Positions 9,126 through 17,912 of a stretch of DNA of 64,000 bases are shown here, piece by piece. The notes below the pieces were generated by a model. That model was not told the DNA's origin and ran no database searches. It worked only from the letters and a program-made list of their open reading frames with translations. Where the stretch lies: the NCBI RefSeq assembly GCF_030348945.1, contig NZ_JAUCEN010000002.1, forward strand, positions 186,001-250,000, in the 5' to 3' direction. Origin of the DNA: Peribacillus sp. ACCC06369 (GTDB lineage: Bacteria > Bacillota > Bacilli > Bacillales > DSM-1321). A program made the position numbers and the translations under genes. Position 1 is the first letter of the stretch; each line of letters opens with the position of its first letter.

Positions 9126-10295
9126 ATGATTATTTTGAATGAGTCCATTGTGTCGCCAATTCTTCTAAAGGTGTTGGAGGAACAGCAAATTCCAGTGCTG
9201 GAACAAGGGCAATGGGGAGAAACATCAACATCAGAAAAGCTAAACATTCAAAAAGATACCGAATTTTTCAAGTCCATGGAAATGGGCCAAAGAATTCTTA
9301 CAAACTCTGAAAATGGCATTACATTATTAGGTCATTTCCGACCAAATAACAATGAGTACATATGGTCAAAGTTATTGAAGGATAAGAGTCAGGTGCGGAA
9401 TTTAACGAAATCTTTATATCCTGATTTCTATTTCCAAGATATTGATTTATCCATGATAAGTGACCTGGATAAAAATCAAATACCGTTTCCGGTAGTTATC
9501 AAACCCAATATTGGCTATTCAAGTGTAGGGGTGCATAAAGTCAAGAATGAACAGGACTGGGATATAGCCGTGAACCAGCTTAAAGCAGATTTACTTCATT
9601 CGGATGGATTATATGATTCAGAAGTGGTCGGTTCCCAGACCGTTTTAATAGAGGAGTGGATTCAGGGTGAAGAGTATGCCATTGATGGTTATTACAATCA
9701 AGATGGCGAACCGGTCATTTTGAATGTCTTCAAACGATTATTCAAGGACGATTACGAAACTTCCGATCGAATTTATTATACTTCGAAGTTGGCCATTAAT
9801 GAAATCTATAATGATGCACTAAAGTTCATGAAGAATATCCAAACGGTCCTTCCACTTAGGAATTACCCTGTACACTTCGAAATTCGCAAAAAAGGAAACT
9901 GGGTGATACCTATCGAAATCAATCCTCTGCGTTTTGCTGGAGCGGGTACAACGGATCTAGGGTACCATGCGTATGGGATGAATATGTATGAACATTATTT
10001 TTCAGGTACCAAACCCGATTGGAATCGGATATTGGAAGAGATGGACGATAATATATATAGCTTTTTCTTTGCAGAGTTACCACTGGAAATAAATCTGGAA
10101 GATGTTGCACGTATTGATCATGATGCACTTTGTCGTGAATTTGAACATGTTTTGGAATATAGGCAGCTTCCTTTTCAAAATGACCGGAGCATGGCAATCA
10201 TATTTTATAGAAGTGAGGATTTGAACAAAAATCTCCAGTTGCTTCATTTGGATTTAATACCATATTTGACTATAAAACATCTGGCTTTTATCTAA
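9126..10295 (+). CDS. ATP-grasp domain carboxylate-amine ligase-like protein
   Basis: About 389 residues. I chose ATG 9126 ([11 protein letters not shown]) because TAGGTGG lies five bases upstream; a GTG at 9117 overlaps that RBS. ATP-grasp features include [19 protein letters not shown] (phosphate-binding loop), [18 protein letters not shown] and the metal-binding [14 protein letters not shown]. The N-terminal 90 residues would be the pre-ATP-grasp domain. Members of the superfamily join a carboxylate to an amine, thiol or similar group via an acyl phosphate. The substrate is not predictable here, and it is not a typical D-Ala ligase. Only 13 bases separate it from the chemoreceptor gene that follows, so the two are probably co-transcribed. 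Confidence 0.8.
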   Translation: MIILNESIVSPILLKVLEEQQIPVLEQGQWGETSTSEKLNIQKDTEFFKSMEMGQRILTNSENGITLLGHFRPNNNEYIWSKLLKDKSQVRNLTKSLYPDFYFQDIDLSMISDLDKNQIPFPVVIKPNIGYSSVGVHKVKNEQDWDIAVNQLKADLLHSDGLYDSEVVGSQTVLIEEWIQGEEYAIDGYYNQDGEPVILNVFKRLFKDDYETSDRIYYTSKLAINEIYNDALKFMKNIQTVLPLRNYPVHFEIRKKGNWVIPIEINPLRFAGAGTTDLGYHAYGMNMYEHYFSGTKPDWNRILEEMDDNIYSFFFAELPLEINLEDVARIDHDALCREFEHVLEYRQLPFQNDRSMAIIFYRSEDLNKNLQLLHLDLIPYLTIKHLAFI

Positions 10296-10308
10296 GGGGG
10301 GCATGGGA

Positions 10309-12003
10309 ATGAGATTTTCAAAGCTGAATCCTAAAAAATCTTTACTGGCAAAACTATTCTTGTTTTATATCATTCCATTCATACTTTTCGCAGGGGCGAT
10401 GGGCCTTTGCTTTTCCTATATTACTAATAAAATGATCAATGAGCATGTCCTTCCGCAATTCGATGAGCGTCTTTCTGAAAATGCCCACAGTTTAGCAGCA
10501 AGCCTCAATCCTACTTTGATAAAGAATGCTTCGGAACGGGGAGAAGTGATTGTGAGGCAGCTAGATGCTTTTGTAGAAAATAAAAAGGGAATTGAGTACG
10601 TTTATGTATTGAAGCGGGAGAATGATGCCGATGTGATTGTAGCCTTGAATGGCAGCACGGATTTCATGGTGGAATCCCCTTTTACGCCGGAACAAGCAAT
10701 ATCGATAAATGGAAAAGAAGACGTATTGAGTGAAATATATAAAGATAAGTGGGGCACACACAAGTCGTACTTTACGCCAATCGAAGGAACAGACGCCATT
10801 GTGGGAATCGATATGGATGCAAAATTCATTGATGAATTGAAGAGCACAATGTTATTCTATAATATCTTATTTCTTGCAAGTGCCATTATATTAGGTGTGC
10901 TATGCGCCGCTGTCATCGGGAAAAAGATCTCGGGACCCGTTAATGAACTTGTAGGTTACACGAATGAAATGGCAGAAGGGAACTTAAGTAAATCGATGCC
11001 CATTGGTAGACAGGATGAGATTGGCGATCTGTCAGATGGATTCGAAGATATGAGATTAAGTTTGTCCCATATAATTCAGAATGTCCGTGAACACGCTCAA
11101 ACGATGAATCAAACGACAGTGTCCATTCACCAATCCTTTGAGGAGATGGTGGAATCCTATGGGCAGATAGTGACTGGGACAACGGAAGAAGCAAAAGCCT
11201 CAGAAGAACGTGCCCATCATATTGACAGAATTTCCAATATGATCAGTGACTTAACGGATACAATCCGTTTAATGAGCGAACAAACGAATGAAATGAATGA
11301 ATTTACGATGCATACGAATACACTTGCTGAACAAGGAAGTAAACAAGTGCAGGATGTAACCAGACAGATGGATAAAATCATGGAAAACGGCCAATCGAAT
11401 AAAGTGAATTTGGTGAGCCTGGAAGCTGATGTAGTGAAGATAAACGAAGTGATTGGCTTAATAAGGGGCATTGCTTCCCAGACCAACCTGCTATCATTGA
11501 ATGCTTCCATTGAAGCGGCACGGGCGGGGGATGCAGGCAGAGGTTTTGCTGTAGTCGCTCAAGAGGTGCAAAAATTGGCTGTGCAAACAGATGAATCAAT
11601 CGATATCATTTCTGAGTCGATTACGCGGATCAATGAACAAACAGCCAAAGTCATCCAAAATAATGATGAAAGTTTTCAGGATATAATAAATGGTGTTTCC
11701 TTAGTGGAAAACAATGGAGAGATTTTCAATAAGATATTCGAATCCGTAGAGAAATTGTTGAAAGGCACAGAACAATTAGCAAGCCATTCGAAAAAAATCA
11801 ATGAGTCTTCGGATGAAAGCCTAGCATCCATTCAGGAAATTGCAGCGATTTCAGAAGAAGGAGTCGCAACAACGGAGCAAATATCGGCAGCCGCAATTCA
11901 ACAAAGTACCATAATGACTGGATTGAAGGAGCAAAACGAAGAGTTAGCAAATGAATCGGCCATATTAGAGGGGATGGTAAAAAAGTTCATTACGGAAAAA
12001 TGA
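10309..12003 (+). CDS. Methyl-accepting chemotaxis protein
   Basis: 564 residues from ATG 10309, chosen because the AAGGGGGG sequence lies eight bases away; ATG 10303 is too close. A first membrane helix at about 17-40 is followed by an extracytoplasmic sensor of about 140 residues, a second helix near 180-205 and HAMP ([14 protein letters not shown]...[10 protein letters not shown]). The long coiled coil has the invariant hairpin tip [20 protein letters not shown] and [20 protein letters not shown] that binds CheA/CheW. It is a transducer to the flagellar motor. It is the second gene of a pair with the ATP-grasp gene, and no other chemotaxis gene is nearby. A terminator follows directly. Confidence 0.92.
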   Translation: MRFSKLNPKKSLLAKLFLFYIIPFILFAGAMGLCFSYITNKMINEHVLPQFDERLSENAHSLAASLNPTLIKNASERGEVIVRQLDAFVENKKGIEYVYVLKRENDADVIVALNGSTDFMVESPFTPEQAISINGKEDVLSEIYKDKWGTHKSYFTPIEGTDAIVGIDMDAKFIDELKSTMLFYNILFLASAIILGVLCAAVIGKKISGPVNELVGYTNEMAEGNLSKSMPIGRQDEIGDLSDGFEDMRLSLSHIIQNVREHAQTMNQTTVSIHQSFEEMVESYGQIVTGTTEEAKASEERAHHIDRISNMISDLTDTIRLMSEQTNEMNEFTMHTNTLAEQGSKQVQDVTRQMDKIMENGQSNKVNLVSLEADVVKINEVIGLIRGIASQTNLLSLNASIEAARAGDAGRGFAVVAQEVQKLAVQTDESIDIISESITRINEQTAKVIQNNDESFQDIINGVSLVENNGEIFNKIFESVEKLLKGTEQLASHSKKINESSDESLASIQEIAAISEEGVATTEQISAAAIQQSTIMTGLKEQNEELANESAILEGMVKKFITEK

Positions 12004-12018
12004 TATATTTGATGTAAA

Positions 12019-12060
12019 AAAAAACCTCTTGTTAACGTTGTTTACAAGAGGTTTTTTTTT
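12019..12060 (+). terminator. Terminator of the ATP-grasp/MCP pair
   Basis: AACCTCTTGT / ACAAGAGGTT stem (12023-12032 with 12044-12053), with an A-tract before it and a run of nine T after it. Confidence 0.9.
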
Positions 12061-12199
12061 GTGGAAATGGCATGTGGGTCATTTGCTGTAATAGATAGAG
12101 TCACATTAGACCAAGATTATTTCTATGTGAATTTATAGAGTATTAAAAATTGCTTGAAAAAAGTTTATCCAAACCATTTGCAATCGCTGCCATTTAATG

Positions 12200-12326
12200 T
12201 TATGCTTAGTCTTAATTATTTTTGTTCGGTACTAAGGATACTAAAAGTACTACTTTTCGTTTTCGATGATGACTTAGAGCAAGGATAGTAATACAATGTG
12301 CTTAAATGCACTAGGAGGCAACAACA
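12200..12326 (+). promoter_or_regulatory. Probable long 5' leader of the cold-shock gene
   Basis: The 300 bases before the csp gene contain no coding sequence. The last 120 are rich in short repeats of GGTACTAAGGATACTAAAAG type and end with a strong RBS (CTAGGAGGCAACAACAATG). Cold-shock genes usually carry such a long structured leader that controls translation with temperature. The exact transcription start was not identified. Confidence 0.4.
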
Positions 12327-12527
12327 ATGGAACAAGGTAAAGTAAAATGGTTTAACGCAGAAAAAGGTTTTGGATTCATCGAACGCGAAAACGGAGACGA
12401 CGTATTCGTACATTTCTCAGCTATCCAAAGCGAAGGTTTCAAATCTTTAGACGAAGGCCAAGAAGTTACTTTTGAAGTAGAACAAGGTCAACGTGGACCT
12501 CAAGCTTCTAACGTTCAAAAAGCATAA
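12327..12527 (+). CDS. Cold-shock protein (CspD/CspC type)
   Basis: 66 residues, the standard length. It forms the five-stranded OB fold with both RNA-binding motifs: KGFGFIE (RNP1) and [10 protein letters not shown] (RNP2). The ending [13 protein letters not shown] is that of Bacillus CspB/C/D proteins. It acts as an RNA chaperone in the cytoplasm that prevents secondary structure at low temperature. RBS AGGAGG is seven to eight bases before ATG. The gene is monocistronic between two terminators. Which of the Bacillus csp paralogues it corresponds to cannot be fixed from one copy, although CspD is closest by memory. Confidence 0.95.
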   Translation: MEQGKVKWFNAEKGFGFIERENGDDVFVHFSAIQSEGFKSLDEGQEVTFEVEQGQRGPQASNVQKA

Positions 12528-12541
12528 TTTCAAAAACAAAA

Positions 12542-12578
12542 AAAGACAGATCCTAGTAATGGGATCTGTCTTTTTTTG
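12542..12578 (+). terminator. Terminator of the cold-shock gene
   Basis: AGACAGATCC / GGATCTGTCT stem followed by seven T. Confidence 0.9.
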
Positions 12579-12594
12579 TTTTGAAAAAAACATT

Positions 12595-12626
12595 ACAAAA
12601 AACCCTGCTCAACGAAAAGCAGGGTA
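12595..12626 (-). terminator. Terminator-like hairpin oriented for the minus strand
   Basis: ACCCTGCT / AGCAGGGT stem with a run of six A on its left side, which reads as T on the minus strand. No supported minus-strand gene lies to its right before cadC, so it is orphaned. Confidence 0.45.
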
Positions 12627-12639
12627 AACGGTACAAGTA

Positions 12640-12960
12640 AAGTAAAACGCTTAAAAAGGTTTGACTAAGTATATCATAGTTTTTCTAGAAAATACTAAAT
12701 TAAATATATAATACTTATCAAGGTACTGTTAGGGAATTACTGAAATCATTGGATTGAAGGGACATGAAGGAATTTCTGTCCCCTCTTTTTTTTGTCACGA
12801 AGATAAAAGTGATTCGGGAAGGTTGGATGGGTTCCTGGAAAGAGGACAGCCTGCCCTTTAAGGGCGGATCAAAATCGTGGGAAGTGAAACAAAAAACGAT
12901 GGCCCTCATATAAAGGCATATAGGGCACTTTCGTTAAGGTATCGGAAAAGGAGAAGCAAG
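12640..12960. other. Intergenic region with hairpins, no supported gene
   Basis: Contains a plus-strand terminator-like stem at 12759-12782 (GGGACA / TGTCCC, then CTC and eight T) and a second imperfect stem at 12903-12926 (GCCCT...GGGC). No coding signal was accepted. The two hairpins could bound a small untranslated RNA, but nothing identifies one. Confidence 0.3.
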
Positions 12961-12970
12961 AATAGTAAAC

Positions 12971-13034
12971 ATTCAAATATGGATTTGAATATTCAGGGAA
13001 TTATGTTATATTATAATCAAACGAAGATTTGAAT
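12971..13034 (+). promoter_or_regulatory. cad promoter with two CadC-operator-like palindromes
   Basis: A perfect inverted repeat ATTCAAAT-ATGG-ATTTGAAT lies at 12971-12990. A second, imperfect copy AATCAAAC-GAAG-ATTTGAAT lies at 13015-13034. Between and overlapping them are TTGAAT (12985-12990) and TATATT (13007-13012), a possible -35/-10 pair with 16-base spacing; TATAAT at 13012-13017 is an alternative. The S. aureus cad operator has the same TCAAATA...TATTTGA design, so CadC binding here would block the promoter until metal releases it. Confidence 0.7.
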
Positions 13035-13049
13035 GAGAGGTGTGAGAAG

Positions 13050-13421
13050 ATGGCGGAACTGAAAGATATATGTGATGTCCACCTGCATGATGAAGTGAAG
13101 GTTAATCGCATTCAAGAAGAAATGAGCCAGGTGAATATATCCAGCATGTCGAAGCTGTTTAAAGTGATAGGCGACGAAAATAGGGCAAAGATAGCTTATG
13201 CGCTCTGTACGGACGAGGAATTATGTGTGTGCGATCTGGCCAATATCATTGGTGCTTCGATGGCGACAACGTCACATCATCTTCGTACCCTTTATAAACA
13301 TGCAATCGTAAAATACCGAAAAGAAGGAAAGTTAGCTTTTTATTCTTTGGACGATCACCATATTAAACAATTGATTCTCATTGCATTAGAACATCAGCAG
13401 GAGGTAAGGATCGATGGCTGA
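13050..13421 (+). CDS. cadC: ArsR/SmtB-family metal-responsive repressor CadC
   Basis: 123 residues from ATG 13050; the frame extends to a TTG at 13029 but the RBS (GAGAGGTGT) fits the ATG. The winged helix reads [26 protein letters not shown]. In CadC the metal site uses two N-terminal cysteines plus the CVC pair of helix 4. Here the CVC pair and the first N-terminal Cys (KDICD) are kept. The second N-terminal Cys is replaced by Leu, and His residues flank it (VHLHDE), which may change metal preference. It senses Cd/Pb/Zn and represses its own operon. The end overlaps cadA by eight bases. Confidence 0.9.
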   Translation: MAELKDICDVHLHDEVKVNRIQEEMSQVNISSMSKLFKVIGDENRAKIAYALCTDEELCVCDLANIIGASMATTSHHLRTLYKHAIVKYRKEGKLAFYSLDDHHIKQLILIALEHQQEVRIDG

Positions 13422-15537
13422 GTCCCCATTAAAAACATATCGTATTCAAGGTCTATCTTGCACGAACTGTGCGGCTAAATTTGAGAACAATGTCCGTGAT
13501 CTGGAGGGTGTGGAGGATGCCAAAATCAACTTTGGGGCTTCAAAGATTTCGGTACAGGGTAGCGCGACCATTGAAGAGATTGAAAAGGCGGGTGCTTTTG
13601 ATAACCTGAGAATCCGTGGTGAGCAGGAACGGGTGACGCAAAAGGAACCATTTTGGAAGCAAAAAGAAAATATTAAAGTGGTGTTCTCGGTTATCCTTTT
13701 GCTAATCAGCTGGATATTGGATAATCGATATGCTGATGGAGGCATCATGCCGGTAATCGGTTATGCGGCTGCAATCATTGTTGGCGGATATTCATTATTT
13801 GTCAATGGGTTGAAAAACCTCGTCAGACTTCGCTTTGATATGCACACCCTTATGACGGTTGCCATCATCGGAGCGGCTGTGCTGGGTGAATGGGGTGAGG
13901 GGGCAACTGTTGTCATTCTATTTGCAATAAGTGAAGCACTGGAAAAGTATTCGATGGATAAAGCCCGGAATTCTATAGAATCATTAATGAATATCGCACC
14001 TAAAGAAGCCTTGATCCGTAGAGGACATCACGAAATGATGGTTGCTGTTGATGAGATTGAAGTGGGCGACATCATGATCGTTAAACCCGGTCAAAAACTT
14101 GCTATGGATGGCAGGATCATGAAAGGGGCGTCGACACTTAATCAAGCAGCCATTACAGGGGAGTCTGAGCCGGTTTTTAAAACGGTTGAGGGTGAAGTAT
14201 TTGCCGGAACCTTAAATGGTGAAGGATTGCTCGAAGTGAAGGTCACGAAGCGAGTCGAGGATACGACTATTGCAAAAATCATCCACCTTGTTGAAGAAGC
14301 ACAGGCTGAAAAGGCCCCTTCCCAAGCATTCGTGGATAGATTCGCAAAATTCTATACTCCGGCCATTATGCTTATAGCCTTGGCCATTGCCGTGGTACCC
14401 CCGATTGTGATGAACGGGGATTGGAGTGAATGGATTTACCGGGGATTGGCTGTACTGGTTGTCGGCTGTCCTTGTGCATTGGTCATTTCTACCCCCATCG
14501 CCATTGTGACAGCTATCGGAAATGCCGCGAAACATGGTGTGTTGATTAAAGGCGGGGTCCATTTGGAGGAAACAGGAGCCTTAAAGGCGATTGCATTCGA
14601 TAAAACGGGTACTTTAACAAAGGGCGTACCGGAAGTGACTGATTTCAAAGTGTTATCCGATGTGTTGAATGAACAGGAGGTGCTGGCGATCGCTGCTGCT
14701 TTAGAAAGCAGATCACAGCACCCACTTGCCACGGCCATTCTTCAAAAGGCGGCAAATCATGATGTGAATTATCATTCTGTAGTAGTAGAGGATTTTACTG
14801 CGATCACGGGTAAAGGTATAAAAGGGAAAATCAATCAAGAAATCTATTACATTGGTAAACCCCATCTCTTTGAGGAAGTGACAGGCCTAGTATTCTCTGA
14901 TGATGTCCTTAATTTAATCAGCGGCTATCAAAATGCAGGGAAAACGGTGATGGTGCTTGGCGATCAAATGAAGCTCCTGGCACTCATTGCTGTGGCAGAT
15001 GAAATAAGGGAAAGCAGTAAGGAAGCAATTCGGAAACTGCATGCATTGGGCATTGAAAAAACGATAATGCTGACCGGGGATAATATTGGAACGGCAAAAG
15101 CTATTGGAGCGGCAGCAGGCGTTCACGAGATCGAGGCGGAGCTATTGCCACAAGATAAACTGACCATCATCAAACAATGGAAACAAAAATATGATCGAGT
15201 GGCCATGATAGGCGATGGTGTCAATGATGCTCCGGCCTTGGCAGCTTCCACGGTAGGAATTGCAATGGGCGGGGCGGGTACTGATACGGCCCTTGAAACA
15301 GCCGATATTGCCTTGATGGGTGATGACTTATCGAAGCTGCCGTATACAATCAGCTTAAGTCGCAAAACATTAAAAATTATTAAGCAGAACATCACGTTTT
15401 CATTGGTGATAAAAATCCTGGCGTTATTATTGATAGCACCGGGCTGGTTAACACTTTGGATGGCAATTTTTGCCGACATGGGTGCGACGTTATTAGTTAC
15501 ATTGAACAGTCTTAGATTACTGAGAATAAAAGAATAG
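13414..15537 (+). CDS. cadA: Cd2+/Zn2+/Pb2+-exporting P1B-type ATPase CadA
   Basis: 707 residues. An N-terminal heavy-metal-associated domain has GLSCTNC (Cys16, Cys19). Membrane helices follow, with the transmembrane metal motif CPCALV (Cys352). Then come the phosphorylated Asp396 in DKTGTLT, the nucleotide site SRSQHPLA and the hinge [10 protein letters not shown]. It pumps divalent soft metals out of the cytoplasm using ATP. It is translationally coupled to cadC: it starts eight bases before the cadC stop, with RBS CAGGAGGTAAGG. All catalytic motifs are intact. Together with the operator pair this is a complete inducible metal-resistance operon. Confidence 0.96.
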   Translation: MAESPLKTYRIQGLSCTNCAAKFENNVRDLEGVEDAKINFGASKISVQGSATIEEIEKAGAFDNLRIRGEQERVTQKEPFWKQKENIKVVFSVILLLISWILDNRYADGGIMPVIGYAAAIIVGGYSLFVNGLKNLVRLRFDMHTLMTVAIIGAAVLGEWGEGATVVILFAISEALEKYSMDKARNSIESLMNIAPKEALIRRGHHEMMVAVDEIEVGDIMIVKPGQKLAMDGRIMKGASTLNQAAITGESEPVFKTVEGEVFAGTLNGEGLLEVKVTKRVEDTTIAKIIHLVEEAQAEKAPSQAFVDRFAKFYTPAIMLIALAIAVVPPIVMNGDWSEWIYRGLAVLVVGCPCALVISTPIAIVTAIGNAAKHGVLIKGGVHLEETGALKAIAFDKTGTLTKGVPEVTDFKVLSDVLNEQEVLAIAAALESRSQHPLATAILQKAANHDVNYHSVVVEDFTAITGKGIKGKINQEIYYIGKPHLFEEVTGLVFSDDVLNLISGYQNAGKTVMVLGDQMKLLALIAVADEIRESSKEAIRKLHALGIEKTIMLTGDNIGTAKAIGAAAGVHEIEAELLPQDKLTIIKQWKQKYDRVAMIGDGVNDAPALAASTVGIAMGGAGTDTALETADIALMGDDLSKLPYTISLSRKTLKIIKQNITFSLVIKILALLLIAPGWLTLWMAIFADMGATLLVTLNSLRLLRIKE

Positions 15538-15546
15538 AATGATATG

Positions 15547-15588
15547 GGCTTCCTGGTGCTTATTAAGGTTCGGGGAAGCCTTTTTTTA
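15547..15588 (+). terminator. Terminator of cadCA
   Basis: GGCTTCC / GGAAGCC stem (15547-15553 with 15574-15580) followed by seven T. Confidence 0.85.
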
Positions 15589-15938
15589 TGCACTTTCCAA
15601 TTGTTTCATGTGAAACTTTGAAAAAATGCATCCATTTTTCCTTTGAAAACGTAAATGGATCAGAGCACTGAAAATGTTAAGGGTGTCCCAAGGGAAAAAT
15701 CATGATAGTCAATCTATAGTAAAAATATCAATAGGATATAAAATGACAGGTCCTAATCAGTCTGTTATTTTTTTGTTGAATTTTCTTTTAAGTAAAAGGA
15801 ATTCTAATAAGAACATTTGCTTGGGCAAGATCGTTATCCAAGAGATGGTCAGTATGCTACAATGTGGCTGACTTAGAAGCATGGTAGGTTTGTTTAAGTA
15901 TAATATAGGGAGTAAGGTATGTACGGAAAGGATTTGAA
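15589..15938. other. Intergenic region before hflX
   Basis: No gene supported. A stem ATCCATTT...AAATGGAT is visible at about 15631-15660. The hflX promoter should lie near the 3' end of this stretch, but no convincing -35/-10 pair was fixed. Confidence 0.3.
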
Positions 15939-17204
15939 ATGATGGAATTACAGCAGAGGGCAATCTTGGTTGGCGTCAATCTCAACGGTCAAAAGGATTT
16001 TGAGTATTCAATGGAGGAATTGGCCAATTTAACGGAAGCGTGTGAGGTAGAGGTTGCAGGGACCATCACACAAAATTTGCATCGGGTGAACTCATCACAT
16101 TTTATCGGTACCGGGAAGATTGAGGAAGTAAAAAATCTCGTTGAGTATAAAGAAGCTAATGTCGTCATTTTTAATGATCAGCTCTCCCCTTCGCAACTTC
16201 GGAATCTGGAGAGGGACATGGATTGCAAGGTGATCGATCGGACAATCTTGATTCTGGACATCTTCGCGCATCGGGCGAAAACGAAGGAAGCGCAGCTTCA
16301 GGTGGAAGTGGCGAAGCTTCAGTATATGCTCCCGCGTCTCGTTGGTTTAAGGGAGTCATTAGGGCGTCAAAGTGGTGGAGTCGGTACAAACAAAGGGGCA
16401 GGTGAAAAGCAGTTAGAGCTTGACCGCAGGAGAATCGAGGAAAATATAAGTGTTTTGAATAAAGAACTGGAAGACCTTGTTGCACACCGGCAAACGCAGA
16501 GGAAACAGCGAAAAAAGAATAGCATCCCTGTCGTATCCTTAGTCGGTTATACCAATGCAGGGAAATCTTCGATCATGAATGCTCTGATTGGGATGTACCA
16601 TCCAACAGCCGAAAAGCAGGTATTGGAAAAGGATATGCTTTTCGCTACACTTGAGACATCCATACGAAACATACCGCTGCCGGATAACAAGGAATTCTTA
16701 TTGACGGATACGGTGGGCTTTGTGTCTAAATTGCCCCATCATCTTGTGAAAGCATTCCGATCCACCTTAGAAGAAGTGGTGGAAGCGGATTTGTTGATCC
16801 ATGTTGTCGATTTTTCCAATCCTAATCATGAACAGCAAATAGAGATAACTGATAAGACGTTAAATGAGATAGGCATTAAAGGGATTCCAACGATTTTTGC
16901 CTATAATAAAGCGGACCTTACCGATTTGGAAATCCCTCAGGTGAATCGTGGCTCTGTATATATGTCAGCGAAAAACAAAGTTGGCATCGAGGAATTGATC
17001 AATCAAATTCGCAAGCATATTTTTGTCGACTATACTCACTGTGAAATGCTGATTCCATTTGATCAAGGACAGCTGGTTTCCTATTTCAATGAAAATGGTC
17101 ATATTACGGAAACTGAATATGAGGCAAACGGATATCGAATTAAGCTTGAGTGCAGGAAAACAGATTATGAGAAATATAATCGGTACGTTATTCATCAAGA
17201 ATGA
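15939..17204 (+). CDS. hflX: Ribosome-associated GTPase HflX
   Basis: 421 residues. The N-terminal HflX domain has the pattern VAGTITQNLHRVNSSHFIGTGKIEE and the glycine-rich linker GRQSGGVGTNKGAGEKQLELDRR. The GTPase domain follows, with G1 GYTNAGKSS, G3 DTVGF and G4 NKAD. HflX is known as a 50S-binding GTPase that splits stalled 70S ribosomes under heat or antibiotic stress. AAAGGA lies six bases before the ATG, and a second ATG follows directly, so the protein may be one residue shorter. The gene stands alone. The cluster of DnaA-box-like 9-mers begins eight bases after its stop. Confidence 0.95.
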   Translation: MMELQQRAILVGVNLNGQKDFEYSMEELANLTEACEVEVAGTITQNLHRVNSSHFIGTGKIEEVKNLVEYKEANVVIFNDQLSPSQLRNLERDMDCKVIDRTILILDIFAHRAKTKEAQLQVEVAKLQYMLPRLVGLRESLGRQSGGVGTNKGAGEKQLELDRRRIEENISVLNKELEDLVAHRQTQRKQRKKNSIPVVSLVGYTNAGKSSIMNALIGMYHPTAEKQVLEKDMLFATLETSIRNIPLPDNKEFLLTDTVGFVSKLPHHLVKAFRSTLEEVVEADLLIHVVDFSNPNHEQQIEITDKTLNEIGIKGIPTIFAYNKADLTDLEIPQVNRGSVYMSAKNKVGIEELINQIRKHIFVDYTHCEMLIPFDQGQLVSYFNENGHITETEYEANGYRIKLECRKTDYEKYNRYVIHQE

Positions 17205-17211
17205 GATTGGT

Positions 17212-17416
17212 TGTTGATAAGTTGTTAACAGCATGTTGATAAGTGGAAAAATAAATTGGTAAATGTGGATAACTTTTGTATATGTGCTTCTGTTCTGCGA
17301 AAACAAAGAGAATAAAGCAATATGTTTTGTGTATAAGTTGTGGATAAAAGTAAAAGTCCTAGGGAATCTTGAATAAAGTTTCTGGGCTTTTTTTTATGTG
17401 GACAAAGTGTTGATAA
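17212..17416 (+). promoter_or_regulatory. Cluster of seven co-oriented DnaA-box-like 9-mers
   Basis: The DnaA box written TGTGGATAA occurs perfectly at 17264-17272 and 17339-17347. One-mismatch copies: TGTTGATAA at 17212-17220, 17234-17242 and 17408-17416; TGTGTATAA at 17328-17336; TGTGGACAA at 17397-17405. All seven lie on the same strand within 205 bases of otherwise non-coding AT-rich DNA. In B. subtilis, DnaA-box clusters outside oriC are known to bind DnaA and help control initiation. Nothing else here (no dnaA, dnaN or rpmH) suggests oriC itself. Confidence 0.7.
17351..17396 (+). terminator. Probable hflX terminator
   Basis: AAAGTCC(T)AG pairs with CTGGGCTTT (one bulge, one wobble) over a loop of about 19 bases, followed by eight T. 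It lies inside the DnaA-box cluster. Confidence 0.6.
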
Positions 17417-17673
17417 GTAGATTTTCGGAACAAATCATCAAAGAATATCATTAGGTATGATGAATAATAAGTTTGAATGTAGAAAAATGACGATGTTTAT
17501 CATTTATTGTTAGGAAATATAACATGGATATTACATATTGCATATCTTACAGCTGGCAATACTTTACACTTTGTATAATGTAACTTACTTTTCAACATTA
17601 TAAAATAAAGAATACTCATTTCTAAGATAATCATCAGGATTTGAGTTTTTAAGATTAGTAGGGGGGGCTTTTT

Positions 17674-17769
17674 ATGGCCGAAGGAAGCGGGGACCGAGGC
17701 ATGGCCAGTGAGAGAATGATAGAAAATAATATACGGAACGAGAGAATTCTGGCAAGGAAATCGCCATGA
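17674..17769 (+). CDS. Possible 31-residue peptide in the hflX-preT gap
   Basis: ATG 17674 is preceded by a strong G-rich RBS (TAGGGGGGGC) at normal distance. It opens 31 codons (MAEGSGDRGMASERMIENN...) to TGA 17767. The composition is charged and soluble, with no recognised family. Support is only the RBS and the frame. Apart from this, 17417-17912 shows nothing beyond the likely promoter of the pyrimidine operon. Confidence 0.25.
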   Translation: MAEGSGDRGMASERMIENNIRNERILARKSP

Positions 17770-17912
17770 CTGTCTGTTGAATAAATTGGTGAAAGCCATG
17801 TGGCAATTTTTTCAATCCTTTAAATGTGTGAGAATTGTATTTTTAGAGTAATGGATGCAAATCCTCCCTTTTTATTTTTCAAAAAATAAATTTTTGGAAG
17901 GAGAAATAGTGG

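Noticed and set aside
12718..12909. 63-codon minus-strand frame between csp and cadC
   Set aside because: No RBS, no family, and it crosses a plus-strand terminator-like hairpin.
15123..15593. 156-codon minus-strand frame over the end of cadA
   Set aside because: Shadow of the CadA hinge region and terminator.
17204..17420. Chromosomal replication origin
   Set aside because: DnaA-box-like sites are dense, but there is no dnaA, dnaN, recF or rpmH nearby and no clear DNA-unwinding element was found; a cluster outside oriC fits better.
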